From Linnemannia hyalina (taxonomy: Eukaryota > Mortierellomycota > Mortierellomycetes > Mortierellales > Mortierellaceae), in contig JAHRHY010000004.1 of assembly GCA_019671135.1 (NCBI GenBank), positions 992,001 through 1,056,000 of the forward strand: a DNA stretch of 64,000 bases, written 5' to 3'. The stretch's first letter is position 1, and each line of letters opens with the position of its first letter. A program made the position numbers and the translations under genes. Below are positions 45,584 to 58,113 of this stretch, piece after piece. The notes below the pieces were generated by a model. That model was not told where the DNA came from. It ran no database searches and saw only the letters and a list, made by a program, of their open reading frames with translations.

Positions 45584-47103
45584 AACCAAGGGACATCTAA
45601 ATCCTCATTTTTACATTTCGTTTTTGTACATACACCCCCCCCCCCCACCATCGTTTCTTACATAGTATTTTTCTATTTTTTGTTACTCTTCATGTATTCT
45701 AATCATAACCCTCTCAACTCCCTAGCAAAACATACCTTCCAAGCAAAACAACAACCCCCAATTGATGTTACATGGGTCATGTTCTACCCTTCCCCTTATC
45801 TTTTCTGTTCGAAAAGAAAATCACGATCTAAAATAAAAATATCCAAAGAATCTTCCTGTTCCTTCTATAGCGAATTGTCCGTTACTGCCTCCTACACTTG
45901 CCATTGTTCGTTGTCCTTTGCCACAGTTATTTTTCCTTGCCAAGGACAAAAATGAATGCACGTTTTTCTTTTGAAAACGACGCCCATTGTAGACCTACTC
46001 ACCGACTATGCCTCTTTCTTCTGTTTCTTCCAAAGGTGCGCATGGCTTTCTTAAAATAAAAGAACGAAGAAAGGACCGACCCTTCCCTCTGAGCCACCAC
46101 GTGCACCGATCAAGATGAAGACATTCTCTCTCTCTCCCACCCTATCCATGTCACTTCTCGACGCCCATCTCTCGCTCATATGCAGCAGCAAATGCATTGT
46201 CCTTGCACGTTCATTTTTTGGGTCGGCTGTTTTTGGAATCTGGTATGTGGCAGGGAAGTGAGCTTTGCCACCATCCCTTCTTTTTGTTGACAAAGCGCCG
46301 AGGCACATTCGTCCTCAACTCCTCTTTCATACTTTCATCCTATTCTAACCCCACGATACAAAACTTGCGACTCCCTCACATCGTTCACCAATGATCCTAA
46401 ACTTGCAACCACAACCCCTTCTATCAATCTATCACAAGGCGTTACGCCGTTAACTTCACCCAAAGAAACCTAAGAGCAGAGCACAAAACAGCGTTTGGAG
46501 GGTGTGTGCTTTTTGATCAAACTCAAGTGTAGAGCGAAGGCTCATATTCACGCTTTCCTGACCGTCAGCTTTCAAGAAGGTTCTCAGTTTCTTTGTTGGC
46601 TCTCCTACCTTATTACACTCTCCTTTCCCTCGCAAGGTCCGCCGTTCTTGTGTATGGGTTTATTTCTCTTTTTCTTTCTTCTTTGTGTCCACAAGTAAGC
46701 TTTGCAAGGAGCCCTATTGGTTTTTTTCCCTGAGCCCATCTTCTCCTCCTCCCTATCCCCTTTACAAACCCGAGCGGGCCATCAAAGCAAACATGGTTGT
46801 CTTGTGGTGACAGGACGTTAACTTAATTTTATCGGGTTCAACATCCGAGGAGAAAAAAATAGTTTACCTTAACCCAGTTTGTTTGCCTTTTGAGCATTGA
46901 TGACGAAGACGACACGGGGACGGGAAGAGATCACTGTCCGGTCTGAGATCTCTGCACGCGCATGCGTAAATAACAGCTTTGCGTTTGTCAAAAGCGGGCT
47001 TACAGAAGGAATGCGGCTTCACACGCACCCCCCCCCCCTCCTCTGCGCCCCCAGGCCTTAACGTGTCTGCATCCCTGTTGATCAGATTCCAGGAACGTTG
47101 CTG

Positions 47104-47124
47104 ATGAGCCGATCAATCCATCAG
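47104..47124 (+). other. Candidate orphan exon (ATG plus six codons, GTATGT donor)
   Basis: ATG AGC CGA TCA ATC CAT CAG ends exactly at a CAG|GTATGT donor in the gene desert. No downstream exon was identified. It may be chance or the start of an unannotated transcript. Confidence 0.2.
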
Positions 47125-48096
47125 GTATGTGATCGTACCTTCTTTTGTGAGTGTGTTGCTGCGGATATGTCGCATCGCAATGGAATCATCCTTTCTGTCA
47201 TGTTCTGAAGGACTCTCTCGCTTCACATTTCTACTAACGCCTCTTCGCTACACTCTTTGTTCTCGCACCTTCTCTACTCTCCATGATGGTCGCTTCTTTG
47301 TTCATTGTTGTTCACCGTTCTCTTCGTCTTCGACTGCGATTAAACTATGTTTGGCTCCCATCCTTGTCACAGAAGGCTGAAGAAGCTTTTGTGAAAGTTC
47401 AGAGATATAGTTTCCCTTTTGATTTGTTGCATCTCGCTCATGTGAAAAATAAACAGGTTTCTCTTTGTTCTCTGTCGTTGCGTTAAACAGATACAAAGGT
47501 TAAGAAGGATCGTGTGCACCTTGTTTTTTGATCGCTCGCTCACTTGAACATCAAGGTCTCCTTCCTAACTGCACTGTTTACCGCACCAATACTCACAATG
47601 AAAAAAACGAGACACAGACTTACATGGGTAAAGAAGTACCTCATACCTCGACAGGCCCCAGTCTCCGGTCCCCCCCCCCCCCTTTCCGGCCCGCTGGGTT
47701 CACATGATCCCTCTCCCCAGTTCCACCCGAGTGGACAAGAGCATAACCGAAATAAAAAAAATGGCAACATGGAGACAATTTCTCACATTCCCAGGAAACC
47801 CTATTGGCTTATTTCTTTTCCTTTCCTTTTTTCTTTTCTTTCATAACCGAGTTGAGTGTCTTTCATAAACTTTAGTTAACACAACGTGGGGCTTCCGAAG
47901 TGACTGATTCTAGGTTGGTTAATATATGAACAGGTTACCTTGTAACCTTGTTGCCGTGCCGGTTCCAGTATCAGGAGAAAAATCATACGTAACTGAGACA
48001 CTAAGGAACGCTGAGCCGGCTGCATTGAGCTAATGGACAAGACTGCATGGGTTTGAGTGGGGAGGGGAGGTGCCGGAAAGAAAAAGGGGTCAAAGT

Positions 48097-48466
48097 TTAA
48101 ATACCACCGTCATCATCGTCATCGAGTAGGAACTCTGCTCCAGCTATGTCAGTGAAGAAAGTGGAAGTGAGAAAGGTTAAGTAAGGAGAAGAGAGGAAGA
48201 AAGAATGCAGCGAGTGAGAGAACGAGAGGGGTGAGGGAACGAGAGAGAGAGCACACGATGACGATGATTTTGAGGAGGTGAGTTGGGACGAAATCATTCG
48301 TCTGTGGAGACAGACTTTTTCCCATGAGCACAATAGGACAGTCGAAGTAGTTGAACACAGAAAAGACAAAGTAGACAGAAGCAGTACCAAAAAGGGACGT
48401 GTCGTGATGACGATGATGGGGTTCATGACTAAAAGGCGTTACCTTACTGTTATCTGCTCGTGGCAT
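48097..48466 (-). other. Candidate two-exon mini-gene with acidic tail
   Basis: On the minus strand an ATG at 48466 opens MPRADN plus one base (48448-48466) and meets a GTAAGG donor. A 304-nt C/T-rich intron ends at GACATAG. Exon 48097-48143 completes the codon and reads (T)GAEFLLDDDDDGGI then TAA. The product is 21 residues with a run of five aspartates. Phase and both splice sites agree, but so short a product is weak evidence, and a missed internal exon is possible. Confidence 0.3.
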
Positions 48467-49666
48467 GGCATGGCTTCAGCCTTCAGGCTTTGCATTATCG
48501 TGTGCTCTTCTTTTTTCATGCCATGGTGTCCACTGGCCCTGGACTCAAATGAGACCACGAGATTTTTCGGCCGCAAAGGATTTCGCAAACAAAAGAGGAG
48601 CCGTTTGGCCCTTCATTTTCTTTTATCTTTGTTTTGCTTGTGGTAATTGTGTCCTGATAGACGGATGTATGGAGACGTGGGGTACCCTATCTCTCTCTTT
48701 TCTTGCTTCCCTTGTACACCCCTTCTTCTTGGGAACTTCATCAACAACCAAAACAGACACACGCGTGCACGATTCTATTATGCGTCCTCGATAACTCTTT
48801 TTTTTCCTCATGTCCAATTTGCATTGGACGTCCATCTGAGAGCGCCTTGTCTTTCCACCCGTCTGTTTAATGCACATCCTCCATCCTCCATTGCTTTTTT
48901 AGCTCCTTCTTCTTGTGTCCAACCTTCTCCAATCATTCAAGATCACAACAAAGGGGGCCAATTGTCCTTCTCGCCCTTTTGCTTTTCTGGCCTTTTGTCG
49001 TTCTGTCCCGCCTTCCCTCTCTCTCGGAGAAAAAAAAAGATGGACTAGCGGAAGAGGGTAAAGGAGGAACGATGAAAGCAAAAGAAGACATGTCTGTTTT
49101 TTTCTTGTGTTCATTTCGGACATGCACATGGTGGTGGTGGTGGCGGCAAAAATAGTCTGCTTTTTTTTCTTCCCCCATTTAATCTATCTTAATTTGCACA
49201 TGCGAGTTTGGGCGAAATCTTCAAACAATGGAACAATGGACACAACGGCAGTATCACGCGTGCGTAGATGTGGGTGAAAGGTTTGGTGGACGGCACGCCT
49301 CTCTGACTATCCATCCATCTTGCAGGATCGGCCATTTATCGACTCCTCTCCTTTCCTCCCTCCCTCGCCTCCCTAGTCTTCCCTGCTCCTTCCTTGTTGC
49401 TTCCTGACTCTTCCGATTCCTCGCGGACAAAAGAACAAACAAAGTGAACAAGCAACGGTGTCCACACAATAAACCCCTTATCTTGCGAGTCCAGAGCCTT
49501 TCAATTCGCGAAACAATCCGACTGACCCATGGCTGACTAACTGGTCCTTTACTCAGAAAAACAGCACGCACACGCACGCCCTTGAAAAAAGACAGTTTTG
49601 TACGTTGCAGCATTATTGACATTTCACACTCTTGATCCTTTCTGTCTATCTTTCCAAGCAGCAATC

Positions 49667-49688
49667 ATGAGTCGACAGAGCAGCAACG
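49667..49688 (+). other. Candidate orphan first exon (MSRQSSN, GTAAGT donor)
   Basis: After C/T-rich sequence an ATG in good context (AATCATGAG) opens seven codons plus one base and meets a near-perfect donor, ACG|GTAAGTATT. An acceptor TCTAACACTCAG at about 49894 leads to a stop after ten codons. This could be a short spliced ORF or a non-coding RNA. Confidence 0.3.
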
Positions 49689-52600
49689 GTAAGTATTGTA
49701 TATTGCATTGTAGCAGTTTTCCAAACGGCAATTCCCCCTTTGCAAGATGGCCACGAGAGAAAACGGGATGGAGAGAGGGGGGGACAGAAAGATGAAGAGG
49801 CAGGGCGAGAGGCCTTTTCTAGGCTTAGTCACAATGGCGGAGGATCCCCGGCTTTGTTGTTTTTCCTCTATTCACTCCATTATCTAACACTCAGTCGTTC
49901 GTTTACACTTCTTAACTAAAGAATAAACCATCGGTCTCAATCTTCGCTGATTTGTGAACAAATCACAATCAAAATGTGAGTGACCTTCCTTAACTGCGGG
50001 TGACGGGTAGGTCATTCAGAACAAACGACAAACAGCAATAGCAACGGCGTGTCCACCAGTCCACCTTACTTACACTCGCCTATGGTCAAAAATGACTCAC
50101 TTCCTCTACTCTTTCCTTGTGTCGTCGCAGCCCCTATACCCCCTATCCATAGAGTTTTCCTCCCTTCTCTGTCTATGTCTTCGCCATCACTCCATAAACG
50201 GCATCAATCGTAGACGTTTCCATCCCTTCCACCCACACACCCCTTTTCCCTTTCCCCTTAACGCGTTGTTTGCCACCATCATTACAAATTTCAAACCGCG
50301 CAGTGAAAGAAGTGTTGCAAATAAAAGAGGACAGGTGAACTTGGGGGCAAGGAGCAATTAACCTAGTTATGCCTGTGCCTGTTCGTGTTTCGAAGAACAA
50401 AAAAAAAAAAAAAAAAAAAAAAGAATTCTCTGGGCTGTTCTTTTTTTTCCGTTTGTGTTGCTTTTGTGTCCATGAGTCCATGTTGATGCTGTTGTACGTG
50501 CATGAGATACCCTGATCCAAAAAAAGGGGGATCGAGCAACGAATGAAATGCGTGATGTCCCCCTGGTCTTTTCTTGTTACAGTTTCTGCTCACTGACAAG
50601 AGAGATAGTGATAGCAATTGAACAAGAAATAAACAAAAATTGCTTTGCGTGTATCTGAGCCTTGACCCATTCGTCGACTGCTCAGACAAAGAATTATTTT
50701 CTTTTGTTTTGTGTGTTTTGTGTTTGGTTTGGCTTTGAAGCAATCCCATTGAACCGTTGATTTTAGTGACCAGATGACTAGAAGGAGAGGAGAAATTGAT
50801 TTGTCGTACGAAAGGCTAAAAAAAGACTGGAGGAAAGAAAGAGAAAAACGGCGGTGATACTTCCCTTAAGGATAGGATCATCTACAACGGATGGTGGAGA
50901 AAGGGTAACCAGGAAACCAGGGCTGGAGAGGGAATAAGCGTCCTCTCTTGAGGCCATTAAGAAAGCATAAGGAAGGAGACGGAGGGAGGCCAGGAAGAAA
51001 TGGTTCAATTGCACCATAGCCTTGAGAAACTGATAAGATCTAGACCTCTATATCAAAATCTCCGCACTGAGGGGAGAAATAAGTGAGAGCTGCGCGCTCG
51101 TCATTTTATATGTATGATGCAAAACAGCGTGGCACTGTAGTCGAAAAACCTTCTTTTTTATCTTTCTTCTCGCTTGTTCTTTTTGTCTCTCCCTCTCTCT
51201 CGATCATCTCCATATTTGCCTACCTCCCTCCCCTTTTCTACAGGGTATGGAGATCCATTGAGCATTTATTTTAGCCGTTTCTTCGATATGCAGGCACAGC
51301 TGGGCGGAGGGAAAGTTCGAGGGGAGAGAGCGAATATATGTATGATCAAGGGTGTCTGATGTATTTCTCATTCACTCCAAAGGAATCTTCAACGAATAAT
51401 CATTGGAGCAACCACTAGGAATTTAATACTACAGCGGCAGTGAGAATCGTTATTTTGCAATATTGGATGCTATCCGCGACGCGCGGCGATGGAGAATGTA
51501 ACATCGATGGGGGGTCAATGGTAGATTGGTAAGTAGGTAGGAGTCATGAAGGCAAAGCATAAACAACCCCTATAGCTCACACGGTAATGTCCTTGACTGG
51601 CTGAAATGGACCTATCGGTCATCAAATGGTTGCTGTTGTAGGATGCCACGCTTTCGTAACATGTAAAAGGATTGGGTTGCACCAAACAACGATTGACAAA
51701 TGATCTTCTTTTTGTGAGGGATATTTTTTTTTTTTGTTTGCATGAAACAAAGGTGTCATCCCAAAAATCGACCACGCGTCAAAATGAAAAACAGGTAGGG
51801 ACCTGCATGGCTTTGCCATCATTGTGAGAAGGAAGGAAGGAAGGTCGGGAGTGTTCTGTCTGTATTCCGGCTACGTTCGGAAACAAATGAAAATGAATTT
51901 TAATTGCTCATGATCAAAAAAAAGTAAACGGATTAACACTTTGGAGGAAGAAAAAGGGGGATTGAAAGCAAGGGAGGAGTGAACAAGCGTGAGTGAATTG
52001 GCCATGATGAAGAACGGGAAATGATATCGAAACGCGATAATAAGAAGGAAAAAGGGAACGCAGCAGAGCCTCCAACCGAGCTCACCCCCCTGACCTTCTG
52101 TCTATGATTCGTAGAAGATGATTCGCTGCGGTAGGATTGCCAAGCTCAAATGGATTTGCACGCAGAGATCGCATGGCAAATCTATTGGCTCGATGGTTCC
52201 CTTTGTGCTCCTGCGTGGTCTGCCATCATCATCATTTTTTGTTTTTTGTTTTGTGCTGTCGTACGGAAGTAATTGGAGTGAGGAGAAATAAACAAGTGTA
52301 GAAGAGAGGGAAGAGAGCAGGGAGTTGAAAAGCGAGGCATGACCACCTAACAAAATAGCTGTCGATTCTTCATCCGTCCTTCTTCCCACTGCCACATGAC
52401 GCAGCCATTTTGTTTCGTGTACGTTTTTTTTATCTGAATGTTGCAGGTTACACCTGGCAGGGGGTCATAATAATTTTTTGAACACAAAGTGGCTAAGGAT
52501 TCCTCATTTCACAGCAAAAAAATCAGCTTCAACAACAACAAACAATTTCGACCCTGAAGCAAACCCACATAGGCTTAATTCGACCGAGAAACAAAAAGCA

Positions 52601-54009
52601 GAATGCTTTCTGTTTTTGCTCACCTACCCTATTGGCCTTCCTTCACATCCCATCAACAAGCATTAACAGACCCTGTCCCTTGTGGTCGTGGCCGAAATGC
52701 CAATTGGCCCATTTCTTATCTTGAACCCTTCTCCTTCTCTTCCCATTTACTCTTGGACATCCTTACCATGGCCATGCTTCTTTTTGTTTCAAAGAAGTAT
52801 TGAGTCTTAGCCTAGCCTTGTTACCCTTCCGTTTCCGTCCCTCCTTGTCTCGTCCGGCTATACATCTCCAATACACTCCACTGCCTTCTGCGGCCCTCTT
52901 TCATGAGGATAGAATGCCTTTTTGTTATTTTCACTCCTCATGATAGAGTGGAGACACAGTGTGGTCAAATGTTACCGTCCTCGTCGCGTTCTTCATCGAC
53001 AAATAATTTTGGTGATGAACAGTCTATGTGCGTGGCACTGAGACTCGGCGAATCAGTAATTGAGACCATGTGGGAGGGCGAATACTTTATTTCAAATCCA
53101 GTAGAACCTAGCTCGTTACTTTTGATGACGTGGGGCCGGTGCCTGTTTCTTTTTCTCTCTCACCCCTCTCAGAGCTCTACATTCCGTCAATTGGCTGTAG
53201 AGTATCATGAACGACAGTCCTGATGTCTTTAAGAGAGGGTGAAAGAGGTGGAACAATCTAAGCACCCACTGCTAATGTCAATGTCATAAGAGGGTTGATG
53301 TGACAAGTAAAAAGGGGTGTATTAGACTTCATTTGACTGACGGTATGTGTGAGTGTGAGGGTAGGATGGACTATTGGGGCGAAATGGCAGAACCAAGAAC
53401 CACTGTGAGAACACACAGGGAGAGACGATGCTAGTTTCTTTCGCTAGTTCGATAGGGGCCGTGTGACAAATAAAATAGAGTCTACAGGATATGAAGTGTT
53501 TCGATAGGTGAAGGAAGGATCGCCATGCCTGTCTACTCTTTGACAAGGGACCATAAAAAGGAATGAATGGTGTCCTTTTTGTTGCTTTGACCAGTTAACA
53601 CAGTATGATGGCCCCTCGTTTCTCATCGCGAAACTCTGCACACGGATGCCAACACGAGGGTAGAAGAATAGAAGGAAGAGATTGAAGGATCGTAAAGAAG
53701 AGTGAAAGGGGGGGAGGGGGATAATGGAAGGAAGGAAGGAAGGAGGGAACAGGGGGACTTGATTGACAGCGATGACCAATTGTTGGCACACGGGCATGGT
53801 TGATTGACGGGGTGACCACGGTTGACAGTCGATTGACTGCCAGTAGGATGTTGCCGTTGGAAACCCCGAGCGAACGAATTTTCATACTACCATGAATTGT
53901 ATATACAAATGAGCAGCAGCAGCAAGAAGAAGAGCAATTAAGTTAACTGTGGTATGCAATAGCTTACTTTTGAATCGAATAGAGTACTTTGTTACTTTTC
54001 GCAATGCCC

Positions 54010-54017
54010 TATAAAAG
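54010..54017 (+). promoter_or_regulatory. TATA box 1.2 kb upstream of the Zn2Cys6 gene
   Basis: CCTATAAAAGCGG is a strong TATA match. Everything from about 54040 to the ATG at 55199 is C/T- and A/C-rich leader-like sequence, so it may start a very long 5' leader of the regulator, or a separate upstream transcript. Confidence 0.5.
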
Positions 54018-55198
54018 CGGCGATTGAAGGTCCGCCCTCCCTTATTTTTTTTCTCTTTTCATCCAACCAAACAACAACCAACGACAACCACCACCATCAA
54101 TTGCCACCACCCCTCTCCTCTCCTCTCTGTTCCCCCCGCTAATTTTACTTTTCGACCTATTTGTTTACTCTTTTTCTCTTCCTTTTCCTCTTCCTCCTTC
54201 CTCCACTCCTCTCTCCTCCTCCCACCCCTTTTTCTTTTTTCAATCCAACTCCATTCAGCTCCATCACTCCCTTCTGCCCCATCTCGACATCATCGCCCTT
54301 CCTTTTTCTCCAAACAACAACAACTAGACACACAAGCAGCCCAAATAATAACACAAAACAACAAATTACACAGCAACGCTCATTCCTTCGTCTTCTGTCG
54401 ACTCCTTCACCGCCTTTTTATTACATACCATTATTCCTTTTCCTTTTCTACGCTCTTTTCTTTGTCCCGCTGTTTTGTGAAAGCAACGAGTACCTACCCT
54501 TCTAAAGACGGCAGCATCAATTCGGGAACACCAACGACAACGACCCGCCAATCGGTTCCTCGGTGTCTTCCTCTTGACTCTTCTTGCGTGCGCAGACAAA
54601 CTGCCAGCACAGGACTTGCCGCAATACGTATTCGGGATTATCGGAGCAATCGCCCTAAACGGACACAATAGCAAGCACACATCATCATACACAGCTGCGC
54701 CATCATTCCCTCGTTTTCATAATACCGACCGCGGCACACACAAACAAACAAACCGCCCAACAACTCTATCCCGTTCATCCGTCCCTTGCCTACTCTCATT
54801 TTTTCGACCCAAACGATAACTCAGCACCACCTGGTCCGATCATCTCCCTTTTTTCTACTCAAAACGAGAGCAGAGCGCTTTCTTTTTTGCTTTTTGAGGC
54901 GACATATTCTATTTAGACTTCCAAAACCCCAATTTGAGGGCTCAGCCTTGACTTCATCTGTGATCCACTATCGCACCGCCTCAATTGTTGTGTCTGGAAC
55001 GCTCCTCGGATAATATCCCCCCCTCTCCTTTTTCTTGTACATAAAAGCCTCCTCCTTCCCCTTTCCACGTTTTCTCTCCAATTATTCCGTCTCATTCTCG
55101 GTTCTCAATTGCTCCTTTCAACAGCACTTTTGTTACCATAGCCCTCCCTTCTCCCTTCACCTTTTCCCACATTTACACCCCATCCTCATACTTTGCCA
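54018..55198 (+). other. Putative long 5' leader of the Zn2Cys6 regulator
   Basis: 1.18 kb of pyrimidine-rich and CAA-rich sequence with no supportable protein gene. Its composition matches the shorter leaders of other genes here. It may contain a leader intron or short upstream ORFs; neither was resolved. Confidence 0.4.
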
Positions 55199-57182
55199 AT
55201 GCAGGCGTTCGAGTTTCAGGCCGATGCCTCTGTCAGTCTGTCCAGCCCAGCGGCCATCATTCGCAAAAGTTGCGATCACTGCTTTCTCAACCGCAAGACT
55301 TGCGACAAGGTCCGCGAGGACGCCGACACCGGTGAAAAGTGCAGGCGTTGCGCCAAGGACAACCGCCCCTGCACATTTACCCCCACCGTCCACCTCTACC
55401 ACATTGCCGATTGTGTTGGTCGCCATCAGTGCCGTGCCAAGGTCATCCAGGCCATGGGTGGCCGCAAGAAGGAGGTTCAGCTCAAGACCATCGAGATCCC
55501 AATCGTCTGCGACATGGACTCGGCCGTCGATATGGCTCTGTACGAGTTCATCAAGAGCCAGCCCAACTTGCTGGTCTACAACAATAGGATCAAGTCCTTC
55601 CTCGCACAAGATGTAAGCAAAACCCCCCATCTCTCTTCAACTCGGCTCAATTGGTCCTCTGCCTTTGTTCACCGACACTAACCATTACCATTTGATAACT
55701 TTGCAATAGATGCTCGGTGTCAACCCTGATCACGACGATGTGCCTCCTCTGAATTTGGGTCACAACTACTACAACCCAAGCGCCGCTGCTCCAACCAATG
55801 TAGGTTATTTTACATGTTGTCGCTGCTTGGTCAGCATAGGCATTAAACGAAATCTACAACGTAATTAAATGCTAATATTCTCCTTTTCTTTCATCTAGAT
55901 CTTGTTTCCAGTGTCCCCCTCGAATGCATCCAAGAGATCGTTTGTCGGAGAGCCATCGTCGTTTGGCAGCAACGCCAGCCATAGCAATAGCATAACTGGA
56001 TCGCCTTCTCAGGGACCCCAAAAGTTCAGAGTCTTGTCGCCCATCGATCCCCAGCAGCAGCAGCAAGTTCAGCAGCAGCAGCGCTCGTTCCAGCAGGCTC
56101 AGCACCCACACCCATATCAGCGCAATCAAAAGACAACCTCGACTGACGGCGGACGTTCACCCAGGAATTCAATCAGCCCCTTCACTCAGGCCGCACAGAT
56201 GTACCATGCTTCCAAGGGTGCCTCCATGGTCAACCCTGATCTCTCGGGAGTTTCTTCAGGTCGCTTGAGCCCCGTCCCTGGCTCGGATGTTTTCGGTGCC
56301 TCGCCCAACGCAATGGAGAACTACTACGGCATGTTCCAGCAGTCACTTCAGACCCAAACCACTGCTGAGCCCGTCCAGAATCACCCTTATAACCAGGTGT
56401 CGCCCTACCCTCAGGCCTTTTTCAACATGGTCCAGCAGCACCAGCAACAACAACAACAGCAACAGTCCCCTCAGCTGGAGTCTTTGTCTAACTACCGCTC
56501 TCCTCGTACCTACCCCACCAGCCCCAGCGCCAACAGCCCCTTGCAGGCGAGCCCTTTGCCACCCAGTCCCTTGGAGCTTTCGATGGCCATCAACACCAAC
56601 TTTGGATCCTTTGGCAACGGCAGCAACGGAAACCTCCCCAGCTTATTTGACCAGAGCCTGAGCATGGGATTGCAGTCGCCTCAGCAGCCAACCTTTCATC
56701 AGCATCAACGCCACCTGTCTGTCTCCAGCACCCATAGCTCCTTGTCTGGATCGCCCATGTTAAACTCTGACAACAACAGCAACCTCAACAGCACCCCCGA
56801 GCCAGCTTCGACGGTTGTCACCACATTCAACGGCGATGGTCAAGAGGTCGGAGTCTACTATGCGATTCCAGACGTGAGCTTGAACCCTGGATTCACCGAC
56901 TCGGATCTCTTTCAGGACATGCCCATGAGGAACGCAGTTGGCGAGGAGTTCACCTGGGTCGAGAATCTGTTTGAGGGCACCGCTGATGATGCTGGTGGTG
57001 CAGGAGGTATTGCTGGCGCCAACCCCAATGCGATGCCCATGACGGTCCCTGGAGGCAACATCACCAGCATCAACCCAAGCGCATTGTCGACGAGCAATCT
57101 GGCGGATCAGTGGTCGAGCCAGTATAGTCCCTTTGGCGATACCGGTAACGGAAATGGTGGTACTGGGGGCTTGAACCATTAG
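55199..57182 (+). CDS. Zn2Cys6 binuclear-cluster transcription factor
   Basis: Three exons: 55199-55612, 55710-55799, 55899-57182 (595 aa). The fungal Zn2Cys6 DNA-binding cluster is at residues 25-58: C-x2-C-x6-C-x12-C-x2-C-x6-C, with basic residues between the second and third Cys (FLNRKT). The rest of exon 1 is a well-ordered segment, HIADCVGRHQCRAKVIQAMGG and DMALYEFIKSQPNLLVYNN. From residue 170 on the protein is low-complexity, rich in Gln, Ser, Pro and Asn, typical of an activation region, and ends in an acidic patch (LFQDMPMRNAVGEEFTWVENLFEG) and a Gly-rich tail. No fungal-specific Zn-factor middle homology region is evident. The target genes are unknown. The ATG at 55199 is the first in frame. 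Confidence 0.92.
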
Positions 57183-58113
57183 TGATGGTGAGAAGGAAGC
57201 ACGATTAACAGGACGAGAGAAGAGTTCTTTTTTTCGTAGTATGCAGTACACAACACACAGCATACTCCTCTACTTTGTAAATAGTTCAATACCTTTATTT
57301 TTTCTTCATAGAGCTCTTCTTCGCCAAAAAAAATACCATGGCCTGTCTGTAAACTAGCACAACACTCAACGACAACAAAAAAAAATAATCCCAAAATGAC
57401 ATATTAAAAGTACAAAAAAAAAATCATACACATGCGACTTTCCAATGTGCTCTTCATACATGGATTCGGCTTTCAATTTACCGACTCATTAACTATGATC
57501 CAAGCGCAAGAATGAAGCCCATGCCTTATTCCGACGCAATTAGTTGGTTTGTCCAGTAATCTAGGATATCGGATCTTAGCACTTTCTTTAGCTTGGATGA
57601 ATGTTGTTTTGGTTCTTTTGCCAGTCTGGACTGGACGTGGACCTAGACAAGACAACCATGTGCGCCATACTCTCCATTCCCCAGCCCTCACAACAAGAAA
57701 TGTTACTCGGGTCACCACAAAGGCGCACGGCGCGTGTTTTACTTTGGTCAAGTTGAGCTCTGGCGATTGAATCCCAAAGTCCAAACCCCCATGTTCGCTC
57801 GTCAGCGAACCATAGCCTCGCTTGTTTTCTCCTTCCCCACCCCAATATATGCATCCGCGCCTTGCTGAGGTTCTGCTCCCTCATTTGCCACTAGCTTAAC
57901 GTAATGAGGGCGTGACAGTCCATTGTAGCTGTCATGGGCACTGTCGTTCACGCTTGGACAATAGACCCTTTCCCACATTCGACCTGTTTCTTTTCTGCAT
58001 TCCACTTCTCATACTATGCTACTATGCTCTTTACTCACATACACAATTTCTTTCTAATCGCCACTTCGAATCACCCTTCCTTCATCCCATATCACCGCAA
58101 CAACATAAGCAAA
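57183..58113. other. Gene-poor interval after the Zn2Cys6 gene
   Basis: 931 nt. The first 250 nt are A/T-rich 3' flank with A runs. The stretch 57960-58110 is C/T-rich and ends at the ATG of the pseudogene fragment, so a former promoter may be preserved. No intact gene is seen. Confidence 0.5.

Larger units (their letters stand above)
45491..54009. other. Gene desert of about 8.5 kb
   Basis: No complete protein-coding gene could be built here, against one gene per 2-3 kb elsewhere. The sequence alternates pyrimidine-rich and purine-rich blocks (for example C/T at 49300-49420, G/A at 48170-48260 and 53650-53760) of the kind that flank starts of genes in this window. It holds three candidate short exons (47104, 48097-48466, 49667), poly-C runs near 45630, 47030 and 47680, and a 24-nt A run near 50400. 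Non-coding transcripts or fast-evolving short genes are possible. Confidence 0.6.

Noticed and set aside
46828..46850. B-box-like string GGGTTCAACATCC
   Set aside because: No A box or cloverleaf upstream; treated as chance.
49700..49920. Long open continuation of the 49667 exon using an acceptor at about 49715
   Set aside because: It requires an intron of under 35 nt, far shorter than any confirmed intron here.
51562..51640. tRNA-like A box (TAGCTCACACGG)
   Set aside because: No matching B box (GGTTCRA) at the right distance and no acceptor-stem pairing could be found; at most a degraded relic.
53444..53634. 60-codon minus-strand ORF (MRNEGPSYCVNWSKQQ...) down from a G/A-rich block
   Set aside because: Although it has a leader-like tract upstream, codon use is not coding-like and no splice sites or family features support it.
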